Origin: an uncultured Granulosicoccaceae bacterium
GTDB lineage: Bacteria; Pseudomonadota; Gammaproteobacteria; Granulosicoccales; Granulosicoccaceae
Direction of reading: 5' to 3'
Assembly: GCA_937922015.1 (NCBI GenBank)
Contig: CAKZVB010000048.1
Coordinates: forward strand, 1-64,000
DNA length: 64,000 nt
Shown here: positions 56,022-64,000 of the stretch, one piece after another
How positions within the stretch are numbered: the first letter of the stretch is position 1
Layout: each line of letters opens with the position of its first letter
The notes under the pieces: generated by a model
Told to the model about the DNA's origin: nothing
What the model saw: only the letters and a program-made list of their open reading frames with translations
The model's database searches: none
Translations under genes and position numbers: made by a program

Positions 56022-56579
56022 GTGAAACTAATTAAATCCTCATCCCGGTTTGGCTGGATGCGTACCGCAACAGTTGTACTGGCCGCTTCTGCAATGCTCA
56101 CGGGCTGCGAAAACGACATGTCTGATCTTGAACAGTTTGTCGCGCAGACCAAATTGAAGCACCAGGGTCGTGTTGATCCTTTGCCAGACTTTGCTCAGTA
56201 TGAATCGTTTGTCTATACCGAAACTGCTCTTAGAGATCCGTTTAAACCCAGCTCTGACCTGGCCGACGAATCTATTGTTCCCTCAACCAGCACCGGCCCG
56301 CGACCCAGTGACAATCGCAGACGCGAATCACTTGAAAGCTACCCGCTGGATGCGTTGAAAATGGTTGGCATCCTGAAACAACGCGCGTCAAGCTGGGCGC
56401 TGGTACAAGACCCTGAAGGCACTATTCACCGTGTACAACCCGGCAACTATGCTGGTCAGAATCACGGCAAGATTGTGCAAATCTCAGAAAATCAAATCAG
56501 TCTGGTCGAACTTATACCTGATGGTATTAGTGGCTGGATACAACGAGACGCCCAATTAGCGCTAGGTGAAGACGAATGA
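56022..56579 (+). CDS. pilP: Type IV pilus lipoprotein PilP
   Basis: Inner-membrane lipoprotein that connects PilNO with the secretin PilQ. The lipobox LTGC is at residues 27-30 after a hydrophobic signal. The C-terminal HR domain contains YPLDALKMVGILKQ and the motif YAGQNHGKIV, both typical. It is 185 aa with a GTG start; it overlaps pilQ by four bases. Confidence 0.94.
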   Translation: MKLIKSSSRFGWMRTATVVLAASAMLTGCENDMSDLEQFVAQTKLKHQGRVDPLPDFAQYESFVYTETALRDPFKPSSDLADESIVPSTSTGPRPSDNRRRESLESYPLDALKMVGILKQRASSWALVQDPEGTIHRVQPGNYAGQNHGKIVQISENQISLVELIPDGISGWIQRDAQLALGEDE

Positions 56580-58795
56580 TCGCTAATACTGGCAAGGCTA
56601 TGAATAAAAGTAAAATGATGCGACGGAGAAAAACGGTGAATAAACCATCAGTCTGCGGCTCACCAGTAAGTGGCGGTACAACCCGGTGCAAGCACTTGGG
56701 AAAGCTGCGTCTGCTGGCTATGGCAATGGGTGCTCAGGCACTTGTTACACAGGGCATTGCTGCAACCCTTGATAACGTAAGTTACACAACGCTACCCGGC
56801 AACCAACAACAGATTGCTTTCAGGTTAAGCGACGCTGTCGTGGACCCTCAATCGTTCAAGATTGAGCAACCGGCCAGAATAGCTATCGATCTTATGGACA
56901 CTACTAACGCGCTTGATAAACGCATAGTACCGGTAGGTGTCGGTAACATTGAAAGCGTCAATATTGTTGAAGCCAACGACCGCACTCGAGTGGTGGTGAA
57001 CCTTAGCGAAATGTCTGACTACGAGACAGAGATCGACGGCAACGTCTTTCGCGTCACATTAGACAACGACGCTCAGGGCATGCCTTCAGAATCGGCCGAA
57101 ATTCCTGACACCATCGACGATGATCTGATTGCCAGCGATCTTGCAGAAATTCTGGACAACGCCAATGCCGCTGTGGCTGAAGAAATGGCAGCAGATGTAA
57201 TGGCAGACGACGGCGGTGTGATGCTGGAACTTCCTACAAGCCTGCCACTGGACTATCAAGCCGATCAGCCGGGCTCAGACAATTCCGAACTGATCCCCGA
57301 TGAAACAACGATGCAACAAATGCCTGTCGATGAAACTATCGATGTGCAAAATGGCGCTGCCGTTGAAGAATACGTAGAGCCACAGGCGGCACCGACAAAA
57401 GTCGAAATGGCACCGATGCCTAAAATGGACGACGTTACCTACAACCCGCAAGACAGTGGTGTTGATTACTCGACCCCTGCCCCGGTATTTCAAACAGCAC
57501 CCGTCCGATCAGAAGTGCGCTACACCGGCGAAGAGTTGTCCCTTAACTTTCAGGACATCGAAGTTCGCTCTGTATTGCAGTTACTGGCTGACTTTACCGA
57601 TCTGAACATCGTTGTCAGTGACAGCGTTTCGGGTAAGTTAACGCTGCGTTTGAAAAACGTTCCATGGGATCAGGCGCTCGATATTATCCTGCGTACCAAG
57701 GGACTCGACAAAAGAAGATCAGGCAACGTCGTCATGGTTGCTCCTACCGGAGAAATCGCCGCGCAGGAAGCAGCAGAGAGAGACGCGGCACAGAAAGCTA
57801 TTCAGCTCGAGCCACTACGCACTGAGTTTGTGCAGGTCAACTACGCAAAAGCCAACGAAGTAGCCGCCATTCTTAAATCAGAAACCGGTGGCGTTTTATC
57901 TGATCGTGGCAACGTGACTATCGATGATCGCACCAACACGATTCTCGTCAGTGACACCTCTGACGTACTCGGCAAAGTCCGGGCTCTGGTAACACGACTG
58001 GATGTTCCGGTGCGTCAGGTTCTGATCGAGTCACGTATTGTTATCGCCAGCGACGACTTCAACCGCGAGATGGGTGTTCGATTCGGCGTGAGTCGTGACA
58101 CCACCGAAAATCCCGGTGAAGGCGCAGTAGTCAGCGGATCATCTTCAGCAGTTCAGACACTGATTGACGATGGTACGCCTGGCCTGGATCGTTTCAATGT
58201 TAACCTGCCAGCGATCAATCAGGCAGGATCACTGGGACTGGCACTGGCAAAACTCCCGTTCGGAACATTACTTGAACTCGAACTGTCGGCCATGCAGGCT
58301 GAAGGTCGCGGTGAAGTAATCTCAAGTCCTCGTGTCATTACCGCTAACCAGCGAGAAGCCTATATCGAACAGGGTGTGGAGATTCCGTATCTTGAAGCCT
58401 CTTCAAGTGGTGCAGCTTCAATCTCTTTCCGAAAGGCTGTACTCGGACTCAGGGTTAAGCCGCAGATCACTCCTGACGAGCGCATCATCATGGATCTGAC
58501 CGTCAATAAAGACACGGTTGGCGAAGTGTTTGGTACTGGAGATCGTCGAGTCCCGAGCATAGACACCCGCGAGGTGAACACTCAGGTGTTGGTCGCCAAC
58601 GGTGAAACAGTCGTGCTGGGTGGAATCTACGAGCAGACCATTATCCAGCAGAGAGACCAGGTACCATTTTTCGGTGACCTGCCACTGCTGGGCAAGTTGT
58701 TCCAGTACAACTCCAGCGAGGATGACAAAACCGAACTACTGGTTTTCGTGACACCAAAGATCGTCAACGACGGATCTTCATCACTGGGTAACTAA
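56576..58795 (+). CDS. pilQ: Type IV pilus secretin PilQ
   Basis: Outer-membrane secretin through which the pilus passes. An AMIN domain (about residues 60-165) is followed by an acidic linker, an STN/N0 domain with VRSVLQLLADFTDLNIVVSD, secretin N1, and the C-terminal secretin domain with EVISSPRVIT and VPFFGDLPLLGKLFQ. It is 739 aa. The first 40 residues are basic and long for a signal peptide, and the true start may be at an internal Met. The terminator lies 30 bp after the stop. Confidence 0.95.
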   Translation: MIANTGKAMNKSKMMRRRKTVNKPSVCGSPVSGGTTRCKHLGKLRLLAMAMGAQALVTQGIAATLDNVSYTTLPGNQQQIAFRLSDAVVDPQSFKIEQPARIAIDLMDTTNALDKRIVPVGVGNIESVNIVEANDRTRVVVNLSEMSDYETEIDGNVFRVTLDNDAQGMPSESAEIPDTIDDDLIASDLAEILDNANAAVAEEMAADVMADDGGVMLELPTSLPLDYQADQPGSDNSELIPDETTMQQMPVDETIDVQNGAAVEEYVEPQAAPTKVEMAPMPKMDDVTYNPQDSGVDYSTPAPVFQTAPVRSEVRYTGEELSLNFQDIEVRSVLQLLADFTDLNIVVSDSVSGKLTLRLKNVPWDQALDIILRTKGLDKRRSGNVVMVAPTGEIAAQEAAERDAAQKAIQLEPLRTEFVQVNYAKANEVAAILKSETGGVLSDRGNVTIDDRTNTILVSDTSDVLGKVRALVTRLDVPVRQVLIESRIVIASDDFNREMGVRFGVSRDTTENPGEGAVVSGSSSAVQTLIDDGTPGLDRFNVNLPAINQAGSLGLALAKLPFGTLLELELSAMQAEGRGEVISSPRVITANQREAYIEQGVEIPYLEASSSGAASISFRKAVLGLRVKPQITPDERIIMDLTVNKDTVGEVFGTGDRRVPSIDTREVNTQVLVANGETVVLGGIYEQTIIQQRDQVPFFGDLPLLGKLFQYNSSEDDKTELLVFVTPKIVNDGSSSLGN

Positions 58796-58824
58796 GTCGA
58801 TAGTCGACTAACACCAGCTGAACT

Positions 58825-58853
58825 AAAAACCGCGGGCAACCGCGGTTTTTTTT
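58825..58853 (+). terminator. Rho-independent terminator of pilMNOPQ
   Basis: ACCGCGG-GCAA-CCGCGGT is a perfect 7-bp stem preceded by A and followed by a run of eight T. Confidence 0.95.
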
Positions 58854-58911
58854 GTCTGCAAAACACCCCTCTTTGCTGTATGTTCGTGGTAACTCCCGTA
58901 CCCTAAACATT

Positions 58912-59493
58912 ATGGCTAGCATTATTCTTATCGGACCAATGGGCGCTGGCAAGACCACAGTCGGCAAACAATTGGCTCGACGCCTATGCCGACCATTCTA
59001 CGATAGCGACCGTGAAATCGAAGCCGCCTGCGGCGTTGATATACCGACCATCTTTGACTTTGAAGGTGAGGCGGGCTTTAGACGGCGTGAAGCACGAATG
59101 ATCGACTTCCTGACCCGCAAACAAAATATTATCCTCGCCACCGGTGGTGGCGCAGTATTGCGCGAAGAAAACCGCCAGCGGCTGAAAACTCGTGGTACGG
59201 TTATATTCCTCGACGTCAACATCGATGTGCAGGTCGAAAGAACGTCGCGCAATGACTCCAGGCCACTACTAAGAAATGGAGACGCGCGCGCCACACTGAT
59301 GGAAATGAGCCGCCACAGGGACCCTATTTACCGGTCCGTGGCACATATTCACGTCAGTACAAACAGGCAAAGCCATCGGCGCGTCGTTGATCGCATCAGT
59401 CGCCTGGTTGAGAAACTTCATCGACACACCGGCCAGCGGAATAAAACCAACCCCAGAGTCAACTCTGACGAATCTCATAACCCTGATACTTAA
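58912..59493 (+). CDS. aroK: Shikimate kinase
   Basis: Phosphorylates shikimate in the aromatic amino acid pathway. The P-loop GPMGAGKTTVG is at residues 8-18, with the shikimate-binding segments DSDREIE, GEAGFRRREA and ATGGGAVLRE, and the lid R in NDSRPLL. The ATG at 58912 gives 193 aa. It is followed by aroB four bases later. Confidence 0.96.
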   Translation: MASIILIGPMGAGKTTVGKQLARRLCRPFYDSDREIEAACGVDIPTIFDFEGEAGFRRREARMIDFLTRKQNIILATGGGAVLREENRQRLKTRGTVIFLDVNIDVQVERTSRNDSRPLLRNGDARATLMEMSRHRDPIYRSVAHIHVSTNRQSHRRVVDRISRLVEKLHRHTGQRNKTNPRVNSDESHNPDT

Positions 59494-59496
59494 TCC

Positions 59497-60582
59497 ATGA
59501 AATCTTTACACGTCGAACTCGGCGAGAGAAGTTATCCGATCTACATCGGCAGCGGCATTGTTCACCAGCCGGATCTCCTCAATCAGCACATCAGCGGCAC
59601 AAACGTGCTGATTGTCGCCGACGAAAATACCGCCGGTCACTTTCTACAACCGCTGCTTGCAACCTTGAGTGCCTTTAACTGCCAGCACATCACATTGCCA
59701 GCGGGCGAAGCGCACAAAACACTCGACACCGTGTCGACCATCTTTGATGTACTCATGCGTGAACGCTTTGATCGCAACTGCACTCTGATAGCGTTGGGCG
59801 GCGGTGTGGTAGGTGATATCTGCGGCTTTGCCGCTGCTGCCTATCAACGCGGCGTCACTTTTATACAGATACCCACTACTCTGCTGGCTCAGGTCGACTC
59901 CTCTGTCGGTGGTAAAACAGGCGTTAACCACCCGCTGGGCAAAAACATGATCGGCGCATTCCACCAGCCAGCCTGCGTCATTGCCGACATGAGCACCCTG
60001 CAAACTCTGCCAGAGCGCGAGCTGAAAGCCGGCCTTGCAGAGGTCATCAAATACGGGCTCATCGACGATGCCGAATTTTTCCACTGGCTGGGCGACAACA
60101 TGAGCGGGTTGCTGGCGCTTGCCGCTGACAAACTGTCCTATACCGTCAACCGATGCTGTGAAAATAAAGCGCGTATTGTCGCCGCAGATGAACGGGAAAA
60201 CGGACAGCGTGCACTATTAAACCTTGGACATACCTTTGGGCACGCTATCGAGAATGCTTGTGGTTATGGAGTTTGGCTGCACGGTGAAGCCATTGCAGCA
60301 GGTATGTGTCTGGCAGCGCGATTCTCGGTGCGATCAGGCTGCCTCCAGGCAGATTCGGTTCGGCAAATAGAGCAAGTCTTAATCGCCACCGGTCTGCCAA
60401 CAAAGCCACCTGAACAAATGACCGGCGAACAATGCCACGAACTCATGTATCGCGACAAAAAAATGCGCGATAACCTGCTCACACTGGTATTGCTGAATGG
60501 CATTGGAGAATCATTTTTAACCAACAAATTCGATCAGAATTTGTTGAAGGACTTCTTACGTACAGAATTTGATACACCTTAG
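59497..60582 (+). CDS. aroB: 3-dehydroquinate synthase
   Basis: Second enzyme of the shikimate pathway, NAD and metal dependent. The NAD-contact segment ALGGGVVGDICGFAAAAYQRG and the substrate segments QVDSSVGGKTGVNHP and LLNLGHTFGHAIE are diagnostic. It is 361 aa, like E. coli AroB. It is cotranscribed with aroK. Confidence 0.97.
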   Translation: MKSLHVELGERSYPIYIGSGIVHQPDLLNQHISGTNVLIVADENTAGHFLQPLLATLSAFNCQHITLPAGEAHKTLDTVSTIFDVLMRERFDRNCTLIALGGGVVGDICGFAAAAYQRGVTFIQIPTTLLAQVDSSVGGKTGVNHPLGKNMIGAFHQPACVIADMSTLQTLPERELKAGLAEVIKYGLIDDAEFFHWLGDNMSGLLALAADKLSYTVNRCCENKARIVAADERENGQRALLNLGHTFGHAIENACGYGVWLHGEAIAAGMCLAARFSVRSGCLQADSVRQIEQVLIATGLPTKPPEQMTGEQCHELMYRDKKMRDNLLTLVLLNGIGESFLTNKFDQNLLKDFLRTEFDTP

Positions 60583-60808
60583 TTGCAGATATTACTAATG
60601 TACTGACGATGTTAATCAAACTTTGCGAGTCCACCATCTATCATCGTTGCTGTCAGGACCAGTCTACTCTAAACTTGACGTACTTTACCTGACTGATCAT
60701 TCGCTTAGAGCGTGCATTGCAATTTAGCATGAAGTGCAAACACTTGAGCGCTGTTACAGTCAACAACGATAGCATTGTCACCTCACACACAATAGACCGG
60801 GTAGAATT

Positions 60809-62905
60809 ATGGCAATTGAAGAAGCGATTGGGGATGCGACCCTGCAAGATGAGACACTCGCAGAACTCGGCCTCAGCGCCCAGCCATTCGTCGACAATAA
60901 AAACAGCCGTTTTTCTGACTCGACCGCACAAAAAGTGCGTGCTGCGATGGAACAACATCTGCGCTTTGGCGAGTCCCTGCATCTGTTTATTGGTGAGCAG
61001 GGCGTCGGCAAAACCGTTTTTCTTTCGCAGCTGATCAAACACTGCAAAAGCAGTATTAAACCTTTTGTGGCTAAAGGCACAGACTCTTTCGAAACCGTGT
61101 CATTTTTGTCTGCAGTGCTTACCCAGCTGGGCGGTGATCAGGCAGATACCATTTCAGACCACGTAGACGCACTGATACCTCTCTTTGAAGAACTCGCAGA
61201 CGACAAAATGAGTGTCGTTCTGGCAATTGACGATGCCCATCTGGCGCCTATCGAAGAAATCGCTGAACTCATCGATATCATGCCGTCCTTCTGCAAAGAA
61301 AACGGCGACAAAACCGCACGGTTGTTACTCACCGGTGAACCAAAACTTCAAGCCGAACTTACCGCAATCGCCGATGAATTCGAGGATGAGTTATCCTTCG
61401 AACATGCGACCACCACGCTGCAACCGCTGGATGAAAGCCGGGTTAGAGAATATTTAACCACAAAGCTAAACCAGGCCGGTCACACTGACGCCTTTCCTTT
61501 CACTGATAAATCGATCTCCAAGATACATCGTGAATCAAAGGGGCTGCCTGAGAATATCAATGCACTGGCTGGCAAATACCTAAACACAGTCTATTCCGGC
61601 GGCGCAGCCACTGCCGGCGGTAAGGGTTTTTTCGCCGCCCTGGGCTGGCCGCTTTTAGCCCTCGGGACTGCAGCGGTTGCTTTGATTGCGTGGGGAATGT
61701 CAATGTTCTTTGGCAACGACAAACCAGACGCAACCATTGCGCAAAATACAGCAGAAATTATTGAACCTGTTGCCGGCAATATAACAGAACAAGCCGACAC
61801 CACTGTGATCAGCACAGACACCAGCGGCGTCGTACCCGGCGATGCGGTAAGCAATGACCTGGTCGTCGATAACAGCAATATTAATACGACAGTCAACACT
61901 GATTCTGACAACACGCAGCTAGTCACACCGACAATTAACGAAGCCAGCAATTCTCTGACGACCGCAACCGCCAATGGTGCCGATGATTTATTAAAGCCGG
62001 CTGATCGTGAAGTCGTTACACAACCAGAGGTAGTACAGCCAGAAATAGTACAGCCGGCTGCAACAGAGGCAGTCACAGCGATTGTTGAAAATACACCTGA
62101 AATTCCGGACACCGGCAATCTGGTTGATAGCGTCACTGATACCGCCACAGACGCAAGCAGCACGGTTACCGAGCAAATAATCGCCGTCGCACCTGCCACG
62201 CAACAAGTAACAGAACAAGTTACTGATAGCATAGAGCAAATTACCACCTCACCAACCACAGCCGTTCAGCCTGAGGTGCCCGGTTCAGTCGCAGTGACAG
62301 TGCCGAACAACACATCCGGCAACACCACCGCTTCCAACAATCCAGGCAGTGACGACAATCAGGCTGCCGCGATAACACTGGATGGATCGAACGACACAGA
62401 TGCAACCTCTGTCGCCGCGACTGACGACAACGGCGGCATAGCAGTGGCAATTGACGATATCAATACCGGTGTTGCCAATCAGGCAGCCGGCGTACAAACC
62501 ACCATCCAAAACGCTGGTTCAGCTGTTGTTGCCGGTTCCGGCGATCTGATCAACGGGGTTCAGGTTCCGGTGGACGCAGCACCAGCTATTAATCGCGCTA
62601 TCGAAAACGAACGCTGGGTACTGTTCCAGGCACCGACCAAATTTACCGTGCAACTGGCAACCTCCAGAGAGCGTGGCTATATCATCGATCTGGCCCAGAA
62701 ACTTGAAGCCGAAGACCCGGTGGCGATCTACCCCTTTCTGACAACCAACAGCCAGAACCCCGTTTTCGGATTGCTCAGTGGACTCTATGAGACGCGCTCC
62801 GAGGCAATTGCCGCCGTAGATCGTATGGCAACTGATACCAAACAATTCGGAGTCTGGATCAGACCCATCAGTGATCTGCAGGCCGCAATCAAAAAACAAC
62901 GCTAA
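60809..62905 (+). CDS. damX: DamX-like protein: AAA ATPase, membrane helix, SPOR domain
   Basis: Cell division protein by position after aroB and by architecture. An ExeA-type AAA domain (about residues 20-270) has Walker A GEQGVGKT at 62-69 and Walker B VLAIDDAH. One membrane helix (about 275-300) leads to a very long, Thr/Ala/Asp-rich linker of about 310 residues and a C-terminal SPOR domain (about 618-690) with TKFTVQLATSRERGYI and GLLSGLYETRSEA. SPOR domains bind denuded glycan at the septum. At 698 aa it is much longer than E. coli DamX (428 aa), mainly through the linker. The intergenic region 60583-60808 shows no gene. Confidence 0.85.
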   Translation: MAIEEAIGDATLQDETLAELGLSAQPFVDNKNSRFSDSTAQKVRAAMEQHLRFGESLHLFIGEQGVGKTVFLSQLIKHCKSSIKPFVAKGTDSFETVSFLSAVLTQLGGDQADTISDHVDALIPLFEELADDKMSVVLAIDDAHLAPIEEIAELIDIMPSFCKENGDKTARLLLTGEPKLQAELTAIADEFEDELSFEHATTTLQPLDESRVREYLTTKLNQAGHTDAFPFTDKSISKIHRESKGLPENINALAGKYLNTVYSGGAATAGGKGFFAALGWPLLALGTAAVALIAWGMSMFFGNDKPDATIAQNTAEIIEPVAGNITEQADTTVISTDTSGVVPGDAVSNDLVVDNSNINTTVNTDSDNTQLVTPTINEASNSLTTATANGADDLLKPADREVVTQPEVVQPEIVQPAATEAVTAIVENTPEIPDTGNLVDSVTDTATDASSTVTEQIIAVAPATQQVTEQVTDSIEQITTSPTTAVQPEVPGSVAVTVPNNTSGNTTASNNPGSDDNQAAAITLDGSNDTDATSVAATDDNGGIAVAIDDINTGVANQAAGVQTTIQNAGSAVVAGSGDLINGVQVPVDAAPAINRAIENERWVLFQAPTKFTVQLATSRERGYIIDLAQKLEAEDPVAIYPFLTTNSQNPVFGLLSGLYETRSEAIAAVDRMATDTKQFGVWIRPISDLQAAIKKQR

Positions 62906-62911
62906 TCGGTA

Positions 62912-62952
62912 TTCAATTGTCCCGAGCATGATCGATGATTACCATCGCCCTT
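62912..62952 (+). repeat. Right copy of the 40-bp dispersed repeat
   Basis: Matches the reverse complement of 1-40. It starts six bases after the damX stop. The internal dyad CGATG-N5-CATCG differs from the left copy at one position in each arm, restoring pairing. An ATG within it opens a 22-codon frame that ends at a TGA, so it is probably not a gene here. Confidence 0.6.
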
Positions 62953-63312
62953 GGCACCGCCAGGGCGCACCGTCACAGCGCGTTCGCAGTAGCTGACGTT
63001 CTGCGGCGCAGACTCTGGACAAGGCTTCAATTCAAGGTATCCATCTCCTGGATTTCGTCAGCCCTTGCAACGGGTCCAGGACTTGCAATCAACCCCCAGA
63101 GGTAAGTGTCTGGCTGTAATCGGAATCAGACGTTGCGGTGGCAGTACTCGCCGCTATTGCCAACTGGCGAACAAGTACTCATCGACGATTTGCAGTACTG
63201 ACCGTCATCTGCCCGACTCCTTACCCACCTGGCAATTCACCATCAGCGTGCCCATTGCGCCAGCCCGGGATATTACAGTGCGACGCGAGCTAACGGGTTA
63301 CAAGAGATTTCA
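62953..63312. other. Non-coding stretch before gltB
   Basis: About 360 bp between damX and gltB without a convincing gene. One frame (TTG at 63065 to 63316) overlaps the gltB start and has an unusual composition rich in Arg, Ser and Cys; I reject it. The stretch presumably carries the gltB promoter and leader. No terminator or riboswitch is recognised. Confidence 0.5.
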
Positions 63313-64000
63313 ATGAACCAACTGGATAAACTGGCAGCCCACGGGCTCTACCACCCGGACTTTGAGCACGACAACTGCGGCTTTGGTTTGATTGCACAGA
63401 TCGACGGTGAGGCCAGCCACAAGTTAGTCAAAACCGCCGTACAAGCGCTGGCACGAATGACCCATCGCGGCGCGGTTGCCGCTGATGGCAAATCAGGTGA
63501 CGGATGCGGCCTGCTGTTAAAAAAGCCCGTCGCATTCTTGCGGGAAAAGGCGGCACTTGAAGGCTTTCCCGTTGGCCGCACTTTCGCCGCCGGAATGATT
63601 TTCCTGAATCCCGACAAAACCAAAGCCAGCCGCGCCCGTGAAATTCTCAGCCGTGAATTAAGTGACCGCAACCTGATTGTTAATGGCTGGCGAACCGTAC
63701 CAACCAATGCCGACGCCTGCGGCAGCGAAGCCAAAGAGTCAATGCCACTTATAGAGCAATTGTTTGTCAGCGCGCCAGACTATATGGATGGCGCTGAAAT
63801 GAATCGCAACCTCTATGTTGCCCGACGCAAGACAGAGCAACAGCTGCAAAAAGACGACAATGAATTCTACGTGTGTTCACTTTCATCTGATGTGATTTTG
63901 TATAAAGGCCTGATGATGCCCGATCGGCTACCGGCTTTTTACGAAGACTTAAACGACCCTGCTCTGACCTCACGCATAGCGGTATTTCATCAGAGATTTT
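63313..64000 (+). CDS. gltB: Glutamate synthase large subunit, 5' part
   Basis: N-terminal glutaminase domain of GOGAT, cut by the window edge after about 229 codons. It begins at the ATG at 63313 with DKLAAHGLYHPDFEHDNCGF; Cys22 is the nucleophile exposed by propeptide cleavage in this family. Further glutaminase segments are MTHRGAVAADGKSGDGCGLL and NEFYVCSLSSDVILYKGLM. It is the usual neighbour of damX, but its partner gltD lies at 48164. Whether a second gltD follows cannot be seen. Confidence 0.95.
   Translation, partial: MNQLDKLAAHGLYHPDFEHDNCGFGLIAQIDGEASHKLVKTAVQALARMTHRGAVAADGKSGDGCGLLLKKPVAFLREKAALEGFPVGRTFAAGMIFLNPDKTKASRAREILSRELSDRNLIVNGWRTVPTNADACGSEAKESMPLIEQLFVSAPDYMDGAEMNRNLYVARRKTEQQLQKDDNEFYVCSLSSDVILYKGLMMPDRLPAFYEDLNDPALTSRIAVFHQRF

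Noticed and set aside
58801-58810. Palindrome TAGTCGACTA just after pilQ
   Set aside because: Ten bases only, immediately upstream of a complete terminator, and expected by chance in a window of this size.
63065-63316. 83-codon frame upstream of and overlapping gltB
   Set aside because: TTG start, unusual composition, no ribosome-binding site, and it ends inside the gltB start codon region.

Overview
The window reads as a chromosomal core segment of a marine-type gammaproteobacterium. The evidence is gene order: pilMNOPQ-aroK-aroB-damX next to mrcA, the cox cluster ctaC-ctaD-small protein-ctaG-coxC, plsY next to tsaD divergent from rpsU, rsmD-coaD-ferredoxin divergent from ftsY-ftsE-ftsX-rpoH, and the prkA-yeaH-spoVR triad. 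Genus cannot be fixed from this alone. A SoeABC-type sulfite dehydrogenase and a caa3-type cytochrome oxidase suggest an aerobe that can draw electrons from sulfite. There is no tRNA, rRNA, CRISPR array, intact insertion sequence or prophage that I can recognise.

Layout. 0.2-3.6 kb: zapE, a YgjP-type metalloprotein and an NhaP antiporter. 3.6-8.2 kb: soeCBA on the minus strand. 8.4-15.7 kb: a complex-I-assembly-like SDR protein, then the stress triad prkA-yeaH-spoVR and a lipoprotein aminopeptidase. 15.9-22.9 kb: cca, an HNH nuclease, a DUF3179 protein, a VanZ-like protein, small unknowns, a MidA-like methyltransferase, folB and a QueG-like Fe-S protein. 22.9-28.4 kb: rpmB-rpmG, a GldA/GldG-like ABC system with a DUF4340 protein, and mutM. 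28.4-33.8 kb: ferredoxin, coaD, rsmD, then ftsY, ftsE, ftsX and rpoH. 33.9-43.7 kb: an unknown exported protein, a response-regulator phosphatase and the cytochrome oxidase cluster. 43.8-50.8 kb: DUF2244, a BioC-like methyltransferase, plsY, tsaD, rpsU, yqeY, gltD and hemE. 50.8-64 kb: mrcA, the type IV pilus assembly operon, aroK, aroB, a DamX-like protein and the start of gltB.

Three observations stand out. A letter-perfect CIRCE operator (TTAGCACTC-N9-GAGTGCTAA) sits 37 nt upstream of rpoH, which would place the heat-shock sigma factor under the HrcA repressor. The FtsE homologue keeps Walker A and B but has lost the Q-loop glutamine, the ABC signature, the D-loop aspartate and the H-loop histidine, so it looks like a pseudo-ATPase. 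A 40-bp repeat occurs at both ends of the window, and its small palindrome is preserved by paired substitutions.

Gene-order breaks also deserve attention. gltD-hemE lies 13.7 kb before gltB instead of after it, yqeY is not followed by dnaG-rpoD, and the oxidase cluster lacks the heme A synthase gene normally found between its SCO-like gene and ctaB. Many starts were moved from the longest reading frame to positions supported by a ribosome-binding site or family length; these choices are stated per gene.
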